DNA of 64,000 bases from Diacronema lutheri. Taxonomy: Eukaryota > Haptophyta > Pavlovophyceae > Pavlovales > Pavlovaceae. Location of the stretch: contig JAGTXO010000007.1 in assembly GCA_019448385.1 (NCBI GenBank), positions 434,001 through 498,000 on the forward strand, read 5' to 3'. The notes beneath the pieces were generated by a model, which worked only from the letters and a program-made list of their open reading frames with translations, made no database searches and had not been told where the DNA came from. Below, in pieces: positions 51,059-61,698 of this stretch (within the stretch, counting starts at the first letter, position 1; every line of letters begins with the position of its first letter). Position numbers and translations under genes: made by a program.

Positions 51059-54000
51059 ATGTTCGCGCGGGCGCGCGCCGCTGGGGAGCGGCGCGTGGCG
51101 GGGGCGGGGGCGGGGGCGGGGGCGGGCGTGAGCGCAGAGGGGCGCGCGGTGAAGCTCAAATCGATCTTGCACGTCGGCAGGCGGCGCGGCCTTGGCGGCT
51201 CAAAGGGCAAGTCGGTCAAATGGGCGGCGACGCTCACGAGCACCAAGGACATTGAGGAGGCGTTTGTCGACGAGCCCAGGGCGGACCAGCAGCGGGCAGG
51301 CGCTTTAACGGCGTGGAAGACATACCTGCTCACGTGGTCGTGGCGCGTCCTCCTCCCGTACTTTTACTACGAGTGCCTCGCCGTGCCCGTCCGGTTCGCG
51401 TTCCCCGACGAGATGCGCTGGGGGCTGCTCTACCCTGACGTTGCCGCCGACGTGCTGACCGCGCTCGACGTCGTGCGGCGTGCCGAGGCTGTCTGGGCGC
51501 GGCGGAGTTTGGCGCCGAACCTTGCCTTCTTTGCCAACGACGCCCTCGGCCTCCTGCTCCTCTGGATCGGCCGCGCGACGTTTGCGCTCGACGGGCGCGT
51601 GACGTGGTACGTGGCCAACATCTGCCGGATGCGCCGGTACGTGCAGCTCGTCGTGTACATGGATGGGCTCGAGAACGACATCACGCAAAACCGCGCGCTG
51701 ATGACAACAATCCGCTTCGTCCTCGTGCTCACCATCGTGCCGCACGTCTTCGCGTGCGTCTGGTGGCTGACGGCGAGTCTGCAGGGCTTCTCGGACGAGG
51801 CGTGGATCGTGATGCTCTACCAGACGACGCGCAAGGAGGGGTACAACCCGGCGACGATGGACCTCGGGCAGCGGTACGGCATCTCGCTCTATTGGGCCTT
51901 CGCCGGCCTTACGCGCATCGGCTACGGCGACGTGCTCTTGCGCTCCGACTCGGAGCTCCTCATCGGGCTCATTGTGCTGCAGGTGCAGGTCATCTTTTAC
52001 GCGGTGCTGCTCGGCACCATCTTCCATACGCTCTTCCGCACCAACGTGCAGGCGCAGGCGTTCAAGGAGCTGATGGCGGCGGTGGATAGCTACACGTCCA
52101 AGCGGGCGCTCACGCCCACGCTCACGCGCAAGCTCTACGCCTTCTTCGAGTTCCAGCACTCGAAGCGCTCGATCACGTCCGAGCGCGTGTTCGCGGCGAT
52201 GTCGGTCCACCTGCGCACCAAAGTGCTCGCCGCGCAACACGGGTCGCACGTCGAGCACGCGCAGCTCTTCCGCCGGTGCAACGCGCAGTTCCTCGGCCTG
52301 ATCACCGTCGCGCTCGTGCCGCGCTACCTCATGCCCCTCGAGGTGCTCTTCAGGCAGCACGACGGGTCGCGCGAGCTCTTCTTCTGCACCGCCGGCTCGA
52401 TGCACGTGCGCAAGGACGCGCGCTTCATCCGCACGATCCGCGGCGACCCGGTGCAGGGGCCGGTCGTGGGCGAGATCGCCTTCTTCCTCGGCGTCCAGCA
52501 GCCGTACACCGTCGCCGCCGTGAGCACCGGCGACGCTGCCGTGCTGCTGCTCGGCCGCTCGACGTACGAGCAGCTCCTCTCGTCGTACCCGGAGCAGTCG
52601 GACGTGATCGCGCGCAACCTGCTCATCAACTTTGCGCTCGACCCGCAGGGCAACACCGTCGACACGGACGGCGTGCAGCCGCTCGAGGACGACGAGCTCG
52701 CCGAGTACGAGGAGCTTCGCGGCATCGTCGTCGCCGGGCTGATCAAGCGGAACGAGGCGCAGCTCGCGCAGATCACGTACGCCGCGTCGACCGGCGACGT
52801 CGACACCGTCCGCGTGCTCGCCGCGCGCGGACTGGACATCAACAAGGGCGATTACGACGCGCGCACGACGATGCATCTCGCCGCGTCCGAGGGCAACGCC
52901 AAGGTCGCCGCGCTCCTCGTCGAGCTCGAGGCGGACCCGAACGTCAAGGACCGGTGGGGCGGGCTGCCGCTCAAGGACGCGGTCGTGCAGGGCCACGACA
53001 ACGTCGCGGCGATCCTGCGCGACGCGGGCGGCACGCTCGTGCTGCAGGACGCGGCGGCGGTGATGTGCGGCGCTGCGTCCAACGGCCATTTTGCGCTCAT
53101 CCAGATGCTCCTCGCCAACGGCGTCAACATCAACGAGTCGGACTACGACAGGCGGTCGGCGCTCCACCTCGCCGCGGCCGAGGGCAAGGTGCGTGTCGTC
53201 GAGTTCCTCATCAAGAATCACGCCGACATCCGCTTCAAGGACCGCTTCGGCCAGTCGGCGATCGACGACGCGATTGCGCACCGCGAGATGACCACGTCCT
53301 TGCTCCTGCACGAGAGCGGCGCGATGCCCAACTCGGAGCTGAGCGCCGTGCGCCTCGTCGAGGCGATCGAGTCGTCCGACATCGTCATGCTCGAGCTGCT
53401 CGTCAGCGCGGGTGTTGAGATGAATCGACCGGACTACGATGGGCGCACGTCACTGCACCACGCCGCGCACCACGGCAAGCTCATCGTCGTCGACTTCTTG
53501 CTGCACGTCGAGGCGGACGTGAACTGTCTCGACCGGTGGAAGCACACGCCGATCGTCGACGCGCTTCTCGCCGGCCACATGGACGTCGCGCGCCACCTCG
53601 CGTCGCTCGGCGGCTGCCCGCACCCGGACGCACCGACGACGCCATCGCTCGCGCCGCTGCTACAGCGCATGGGCGCGATGCACGTCGTTGATGTGCGCAA
53701 GCGGCTGAACGGTCTCAAGCAGGCGGAGGAGCGCGCGACGATCGAGCTCGCCGTCGAGCAGCGCGAGCTCAAGCAGGTGCTGCAGACGGCCTCGACACGC
53801 GTCGAGCGCTTCCTCGTGCAACTCAAGCCCCTCTCCTCCACGTTGCTCGCGGCCATGCCGCGCTGGGCGCCCGTCCTACTCGGCGTCCAGGCCAAGGGCA
53901 CGCGCGTGCTCGGCGGCGCGCTCGTCGACGGCGTTGACGACGACGACGACGCGCCGCGCGCTCGCGCCGCTCGCGCCGGCTCGGACGCCGGCTCGGCGGG

Positions 54001-54071
54001 CTCGCAGGACTTGAACGACTTTGTCGAGCTCACGGGCGGCGCGCGCTCGCCGCATGACACGTCGAGCGACG

Positions 54072-54108
<37 letters not shown>

Positions 54109-57100
54109 CGGCGCTGGCGACGCTGGTGACGCCGACGCCGACGACCCGCGCTCAAGCGCCGCAGTGCACGACAGCTCACGCCGTCCGAGCGCCCGCGCAG
54201 GCGCCGACGCGGGCATGGGCGCGGCGTGCGTCGAGCCGCAGGGCGCACCGCGGCCGCCGCCGAGCGGCCTCGCGCCGCCGTCGCGCTCGGTGCTGCCGGG
54301 CATGGGCGCGTCGCCCAAGCCCGCGCCCAAGCCAGCGAATAAAGCGCATGCCGGCGCGGGCAGCGAGGTCGATCGTCCGATGCGCAAGGCGCTGATTGAC
54401 ACGGGTGATGGCGCGCCGCACACCGTGCGCGCCGTGACGCGCGAGAGCTCGACCGGCGGCGACGACGCGCCTGCGGGCCGCAGCCCGCGCGCTTCGGAGC
54501 GCGAGGCCACCGACGGCGCGACGTCGATCACGAAGATCATGCTCATGCTGCCGAGCATTGCCGACAGCATGGAGGTGCTGCGCGCGAACTTCGAAGCGCG
54601 GCACCGGGCCGCGCCGCGCGGCGAGTCGCGCGACGAGACGCGGCAGCACCTCTCTGAGGTCGTGAGCGACGTTGTCTCGCTCGACCTCGCGTTCGGCAAG
54701 ACCTTCGCCTCGCTCGTCGGCGCCGAGGCCGTCTCGTCCGCGCTCTTCTACCCGCCGCCAGGGGCGAAGGGTGCGAAGGCCGGCGCGCCCGCCGCGGCGC
54801 CCGCGCGCGCGGGCGCGGACGGCGGCGCGTGGACCGACGCGCGCTTTGCGGCGCTCGAGCCCTTCGTCTGCTTGCTCTACTCTGATGCGTTCGTGAGCGC
54901 GATGGTGAACAAGGCGCGCGAGCGCGAGGCCGAGCGCACGGCGAAGCGGAGGCTGCCGCTGCGGCGCAACTCGGCGCTCGGCGCCGGCGGCCGCGCCGAG
55001 CCGGCGGCGGGGCCGACGGACGGCACCGGCCCGGGTGGCGAGCGCGCGGGCAATGCCGCGTTCGAGGCCGTGGCTTTGAGCAAGCGCTCGAGCGACAGCG
55101 CGCTGCCGCCAAACCGGCCGGCCGTCGTAGGCAGCAGCAGCGCCGCGCGGTGCGCCGCCATCGTGCCCATCTCGACGGCCGGAACCAACGACGCGGAGAA
55201 CGCGCGCGACGCGCGCAGCTCGCCCGGCGCGCCGCCGGGCGCGGTGCCAAGGCGCAGCGCGCGCACGTCGATCAGCGCGATGATCACCGGCATGCTGACG
55301 CGGGGCGCGGACGCGGACGCGGACGCGGGCACACCGAACGCGCCAACGTCGCCGGGCGCGCCACCGAGCGTGCCGGTCGACGGCGCGGCCGACAAGGAGC
55401 GGCCGCGCGTGCGCGGCGCGCGCGCGTCCATTACGACGGCCCTTTCATATATTGTGCGCGGCCCGGCGCAACCCGTCGAGGACGATCTGCTCGGCACGCT
55501 CGCGAGCGAGGCGGCGGTGGACGCGACGCCCGCCGCGCGCGTCGGCGCCGCGCTCGCGTCCATCGACGCCATGTTCGCCATGTTCGACGCGCGTGCCAAG
55601 GGCCACGTGAAGCTCAAGACCGTCCGCGCGATGGTCGGTGAGATGGGAACCGTCGCGCGAGAGACGCTGAGCGGACTCGTACGCCACCTCGAGCTGCACG
55701 CGGCGGCGAGGAAGGCCAAGGGGCCGATCGATCGCGGCACCTTCTTCGTCGCGTTCACCTACTGGGCCTTTGAGGAGGCGGGTATCGACGCGCCCGGCGG
55801 GCTGACCGAGGACGCGCTCGCGACACGCGAGGGCAACTCGCCGTCCGCCGGTGGCGGCATCGCGCAGAATGGAGTGCTGGTGCCCGCGCTCGCACTGGGC
55901 AGCCGCACGGCTTCGGCCGCGAAGACGCCGCCCATCGTGCAGGCCGCGTTCGCCTCGCTCACGTCGCCGCGCGGCGGGACGGCCGGCCGAAGGAAGAAGG
56001 TGCAGGCGCTCGGCGATGCGCCGGCGGCGGCCGACGACGGCGACGGCGACGACGCCGAGACGGCGGCGGCCAACGCGCGGCGCGCGGCGGAGGAGCTCGA
56101 GCGCCAGTATGCGCACGAGTCCGAGCTGCGCGTCTCGCACATGCTCGCGCAGATCAGGAAGAAGAAGGCCAACCTCGACGCGACAGGGCAGCGCTACCGC
56201 GCCGTCGACGTCTCGGATGCCGTACTGCTGCTCGAGGATGCGCTAGACGAGACGACGCTCATGCGCAAGCCCGACTTCATCGAGTGGTGCGCGCGCGCGC
56301 GCGCGCGCGAGCGCCGGCGCGGCCGCCGCAGCGCGCGCGCGCCGCAGGGCCGCGCCGCGCTGAGCGGCAGCATGGCGTCCGCGCCGCTGCGCCAGCGCGC
56401 GCGGAGGCGCGCCGGCGTGACTGCCGCGGCGTGACAGCCGCGCGCGTGCGCGCGCGCGCGGCTCACGCCGCGCCCCGCCGCGCGTTTTTTGCGTCGGCGC
56501 GCGCGCGCGCGTCGCGCCACCGCGCCGCACGCGCCCTGCCGCGCAGGTGCGACAAATTCCTCTCGGTCAAGTGGAACTCGGACGCGGATGTCTCGTGGTT
56601 TGAGCTCGAGCAGGCGCTGGTCGAGAACCACAAGAGCGCGGACGCGCGCACGGGCACCTCGCTGCTCAGCCAGCTCCTCGGCGCGTGCGCCAAGCGCGAC
56701 GCGGAGATCCCGTGGTATATCCTCAAGCCGACGTCGCGCACGGCGGTCTCGCTGCAGTGCGTGTACGACTGCGTCGCGCTCTACTACTGGATCGCGGTGC
56801 CCGTGCGCATCGCCTTCTTGCCCGTCATCGGCTGGTCGCTCTACGTGCTCGACTACGTCGCCGACGTGATCACGTGGAGTGGGATCCTCCTCGTCTTTGT
56901 GACCGCGTACACAAATCGAAAGGCCGTGCTCGTCGTCAGCTTGCGCAAGATTGCGAAGAACTACCTCGCCAAGCGCTTCGTGCCCAACGTGATCGCGACG
57001 ATGCCGATCGACGTCTACGCGCTCCTCCTCGCGAGCGAAGAGGACCGCTTCGTCGCGCACGCCTACCTGCGCAGCTTGCGGCTGTTGCACATCGCCAAAC

Positions 57101-60100
57101 CGTTCGCCTCATTTCAAAAGTGGCGCGTGGCGCAGGAGGACGACTCGACGCTCGCGGCGGCGGTGCCGCACGTCGCGATCATCGCGACGGTCGTGTGCTA
57201 CGGCGGCTGCATCTTCCAGCTCCTCGGCTTCGAGCCCAACTCCGTCGCAGTGCGGCCATCGTGGGCATCGGACGTGTACAGCGGCCTCACGCCCGACGAG
57301 GCGCTGGGCGAGGTGAGCCCCGCGCGGCACGTGCTCTTCGCCGTCTCGTGGATCATGCAGATGATGTCGGCGCAGGGCCACACGATCACGCCCGCCTCGT
57401 ACGCCGAGATCTCGTACCACATCTTCGTGATGATCCTCAGCCTCACCGTCTTCGCCCTCCTCGTCGGCGAGACGTCGGTGCGCGGCTCGGCGCGCACGTT
57501 GGCGCGTTGCGCGGGGCGGAGGCGCGCCGTGGGCCGGTGGCGCGCGCGTGCGCGGCGTGGCAGCCCGATGGGCGCGCTCGCGCGGCGCGCGCTCGCCACA
57601 CCGGCGACCGTGCCAGCGAGCACGCGCGCTGGCTTGCAGCGCTCCGCCTGCCCGAGCTCTCGCACGCGCGCCGGTGGCTGTACGCACCTTTGCTCGCCCC
57701 TCCGCCGCGTGCCCGACCACGCGACAACGCGCGCGGCACGCCGCGCGCGCGCGCACGCGCACGCCGCGCAGTCCGCCGTGACGAGGCAGGGCGAGCTCAA
57801 CCTGACCAAGCGTAAGGCGATGGAGGCGGTCGAGCGCTTCCTGCGCCACCTGCACGCCGTACCCGCCAACCTTGCCGAGGAGATCCGCGTCTACTTCCGC
57901 ACGAGGCTCGAGGGCGCGTCAAAAGCGATCGACGACCGCGAGATCACGCACATGCTCCCGATGCCCCTCCGCACCGAGGTCGCGCGCGCGCTCCGCCGCC
58001 AGACGATGGACCGCGTGACGCTCCTCGCGGGCTCGCTCCCGGCCTTTGTCGATGCGATCTGCGTCGCGCTCGAGGACGTCCACTATGAGGCCGTGCGCGC
58101 GCGCGCGCGCGCGCGCCGCTGCCCACCAACCGTCCGGATCAACCGCCCGGACCAACCGTCCGGACCAACCGCCCGGACGCAGCGGCGCACGGCGCGCGGC
58201 GCGGAGCCCGACGCCGCTGCCGCGCCGAAGCCGCCGCGCGCTCACGCGCACCGCGCCCGTCGTGGCGCGCGCCATCGCCTTTCGCGCGCCGCCGTGCGTG
58301 CCGCCAGGGGGCGGACGTGTTCCGGCTGAACGAGGTGAGCGAGACGATCTACTTCCTCAAGTCGGGCATCGTCGAGTCGTGGGTGACCGTCGAGATCGAC
58401 GGCGCGCGCGAGGAGGAGACGCGGCACGTGAGCCAGCCTGGCGAGACGATTGGCGACGTCGCTTTCCTCTTCAACTTGCGCCAGGCGTTCAACGCGCGCA
58501 TGTCGCGCAGGACGGCGGGCGTGCTGCTCGAGCTGAGCAGGAGCGAGTTCCAGACGATCGTCTCGCTGTTCCCAGAGCAGGCGCGCGCGCAGCGCCGCGC
58601 GCAACGCCGCGCGCAGCGCCGCGCGCAGCGCCGCGCGCAGCGCCGCGCGCAGCGCCGCGCGGCGAGGCTCCCCGCCGTGGCTGGCGCGTGCAGGGTCCGA
58701 GAGGCAGCCCTCGAGACAGTCCGGTCTGCACCCGCCGCCCCAAAGTGGCCGGTGTCTGTAACCGCCGTTCGCTCGCGCCGCCTGCGCCCACGGCCGCGCA
58801 CGTGGACGGCGGTACGCGCCTCTGCACTCACGCGCCACGCGCTACCTCGGCCCCGTGCGCTCGCAGGACGAGATTATCGCGCGCAACGCCGTGCGCGAGT
58901 GGGACATGACTGCGAACGGCGGCAACCGCACTGCGCGCTCGCGGTCGACCGCCGCGTCCGACGCGCAGTCGGCGACGTCGGGCTCGCGCAAGAGCGGGCG
59001 CACGCACACGACGGATCGGAACGCGATCGACGACGACGACGAGATCCAAAAGGCCATCCTGCGCGCGAAGAAGGCGCGCGAGAACGACAACGCCGTGCGG
59101 CTGTGCGACGCGTGCGCCAAGGGCGACATGGAGCTGATCACGCAGCTCCTCATGCTCGACGTGAGCGTCAACACGCCCGATTACGACCTCAGGCGCGCGG
59201 CGCACGCAGCGCGCGCGCTCGCGCCGCGCCGCGCCGCGCCGCGCCGCGCCGCGCCGCGCCGCGCCGCGCCGCGCCGCGCCGCGTCACGACGCGCGCCACG
59301 CTCGCGCGCCACGCGGCCGCGTGCGCACAGAACCGGCCTGCATCTTGCCGCGAGCGAGGGCCACCTGCAGGTGGTCGAGCGGCTGCTCAACGAGGGTGCG
59401 GCGCTTGCCCTGCGCGCGCCGCTGCGCGCCCGTCGCGCGCTTCCCCGGACGCGCGTTGCGCGTGCCCCCCCCCCCCTTCCCCGCCGTCCCCTCCCCCCCC
59501 CTTCCGTTGCCGCTCGCGCTGACTCGCCACGCCCGCCCGCCCTCGGCGCCCAAATGCCGCGCTGCCCGCCCCTACCGCCCGTCGCAGGCGCGGACGTGCA
59601 TGCGCGCGACCGTTACGAGGGCACGCCGCTCACTGACGCGATCCGCCACGGGCACACGGCGTGCGCGTCGGCAATTCGCAAGCAGGGTGGCTCACTCGCG
59701 TCTGAGTCGATCGCCGAGCAGATGTGCCATTTCGCGGCGCGGGGCGACCTCGATGGCATCCGCAAGCTGCTCGAGAACGGCGCGGAGGCCAACGTGTCGG
59801 ACTACGACGGGCGCACGCCGCTCCACCTTGGTGCGTCTGAGGGGCACGTGCCGATCATGAAGCTCTTGATTGAGCACAAGGCAGCCATTGATCCGGTCGA
59901 CCGTTTCGGCGGCACGCCGCTGCGGGACGCGCACCGCGGCTCCAAGGAGGCGGCGTCGGCATTCTTGCTGCAGCACAACTGCAGCCTCGGCGAGATGGAC
60001 GCGTCGACCAAGTTCTGCTCGCACGCCGCCGCGGGTGACGTCACGGCCGTGCGAGCTCTCATCAAGCACAGGTGCGATCCGCACACCCGCGACAAGAACG

Positions 60101-61623
60101 GCCGGACGGCGATGCACCTCGCCGCGAGCAACGGGCACCTGCCCGTCGTGCATCTGCTCCTCGCTCTCGAGTCCGGCCGACAATTCAATGGGGCCGACCG
60201 CTTCGGCGCGACGCCCCTCGACGACGCGATCCGCGAGGGGCGCGATGTCGTCGAGCTGATGCTGCGCGAGGCGGGCTGCTTGCGCGCGGCGGAGCTCGGC
60301 ATCGACGCGCGCGACACGAGCACCGACCACATCCGGCAGAACCTCGCCGACACGCACCGCGGCGACCAGCGGCTGCGCAAGAAGCTCACCGCCGCGCTCG
60401 ACGAGGCAGGCCAGTGGCTGCACGACCGCACGACCGCGGTGATCAGCTTGCGCAAGAGCATCACAAAGGTGCAGAAGCAGGAGAGGCATGGCGACGAGAT
60501 CGAGGTGAGTAACCGACGCTTCTGGCGCGAGCTGCGCGACTTCATCGCGCAGATCCACCTCGCACAGCAGCCGCTGATCAAGCTGCAGCGCACGCGCGAC
60601 AAGCTCACCCTCCTGTCGATCGTGCAAATGTCGCACGAGCTCGGCGCGATGACGCGCGCAATGGAGCTCTCCGAGTGCCTCCAGTTCGTCGACAAGATGT
60701 CCGCGCTCGCCGCGATGATCGACATCAAGGTACCCACGCTCCTCGCCGACGACGACGACGACGAGCCCGACTCAGACGAGGACGAGCTGCGCGTCGAGCT
60801 GCAGCTCAGCGAATCGCTCACGCCCAAGGCGATGCGGCGCGCGGTCCTCGACGCGATGACGCCCGGCGGGCGCTCGCGGCTCTCGCAGCGCACGGACTGG
60901 CAGTCGAGCACGTTCGCCGCCTTCGAGCCGTCGCTCGAAAACCTGACCGCCGCGCTCGGCACGTGCGGTGCGGACTACGTGCTCTTCTGGTCCTACGTGC
61001 GCGCCGAGGAGAAGATATGGCCGACGCACGACGCGTGCGCGGACCCGTCTGCGCCAATCCAGATGAAGGCGCTCTGTCGGTACATCTCGTTTGCGCCGGC
61101 GGCTGGCGCGGTCGGCAAGGCGCTCAGCACGCGCATGGTCTTCCTGTCCGACGACGTGAGCAAGCTCAACCCGCACGAGCTAATGCACGCGCCCGTCGCA
61201 GCGAGCCAGGGCATTCGATCGATCTACCTCGTGCCGTACGCAAACGGCGTGCTCGAGTTTGGCTCGCGGCAACGATGGGCCAAGCATCCGACGTTCCCAG
61301 CCGATCCTTCGCCGTACGGCGCGGACGCGACAGGGGTCCGGCATGGCAGCACGCTCGCGGGCGGCGCTCGTTCGGATGAGGGCGCTGCGGCGCGAGCGGC
61401 CAGCCGCATCGCCGACGGCGCGGCGCCCGGCAGCCCGTCGAACCCTTTCGTCTCGTCCATGTCTCCACCCGCCACGCCGCCGCTCGACGCGAGCGAGTCG
61501 CTTTACGTCGCGCCCGCGCCGCCGCCGCCGCCGCCCCACGTCGCTGCCCTCGACGCCGCGCTCGTCGGGCGATTCCCAGCGACACATGCCGAGGGCGCAG
61601 ACACGCCCGGCGCACCGGCTTGA
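51059..61623 (+). CDS. Tandem two-domain CNBD-ankyrin ion channel fusion (3,059 residues)
   Basis: Exons are 51059-56286, 56547-57477, 57772-58092, 58308-58580, 58867-59192, 59331-59395 and 59588-61623; the sum is 9,180 nt with every junction in phase. Half 1: six-helix channel (about 85-380) with filter TRIGYGDV at 285, cyclic-nucleotide-binding-like domain (about 406-525) and ankyrin repeats (about 562-855). A long acidic disordered linker and a degenerate EF-hand-like pair (about 1500-1590) follow. Half 2 starts after the first junction, which joins KPDFIEW to CDKFLSVKW. It repeats the plan: helix YYWIAVPVRIAF mirrors ECLAVPVRFAF, the pore reads MMSAQGHT at about 2017 (no GYGD), then CNBD (2161-2260) and ankyrins (2326-2620). 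Introns 4 and 5 use GC donors. Half 1 resembles plant/algal Shaker-like K+ channels (AKT/SKOR). The nucleotide-binding cassettes lack the usual Arg. Two separate genes are possible if the stop at 56432-56434 is used, but half 2 has no convincing start. Confidence 0.82.
58130..58182. repeat. 13-bp intronic tandem repeat, four units
   Basis: Units of aaccgYccggaYc/g, four copies, lie in intron 3 of the channel gene between the S6/C-linker exon and the second CNBD exon. Confidence 0.8.
58585..58660. repeat. 12-bp intronic array (gcgcgcagcgcc)
   Basis: About six consecutive copies, one with an A substitution, begin right after the GC donor of intron 4. Each unit contains a GCGCAG acceptor-like motif. 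Confidence 0.85.
59221..59280. repeat. (GCGCC)12 intronic array
   Basis: Twelve perfect 5-bp units fill much of intron 5 (59193-59330) of the channel gene. The intron is stop-free and a multiple of three, so an unspliced reading would add Ala-Pro-Arg-Arg repeats in the middle of an ankyrin repeat. Confidence 0.9.
59466..59508 (+). repeat. C-rich polypyrimidine tract in intron 6
   Basis: A run of C with a few T/G interruptions, ending about 79 nt before the acceptor at 59587. Confidence 0.8.
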
Positions 61624-61698
61624 ACGAAGACGCCAATGAGTACAGTTTCGGAATTCAGTTGTTCTGTTCGTGAGCACTTTCACTTCCACATGAACTCG
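61624..61698. other. 75-bp convergent gap between channel and PA-SURF4 stops
   Basis: The 3' UTRs of the two convergent genes must overlap or be extremely short. The gap is AT-richer than its surroundings (cagttttg-like runs near 61640-61690). Confidence 0.45.

Noticed and set aside
56432-56434. In-frame TGA as the end of a single-module channel gene
   Set aside because: It lies in a GC-dinucleotide-rich stretch after a perfect GTGCGC donor; splicing gives a phase-correct continuation into a second module that otherwise lacks a start. Kept only as the alternative model.
60505-60510. GTGAGT in the last channel exon as a splice donor
   Set aside because: Reading through gives a continuous helical segment (IEVSNRRFWRELRDF) in register; no compelling acceptor restores a better protein.
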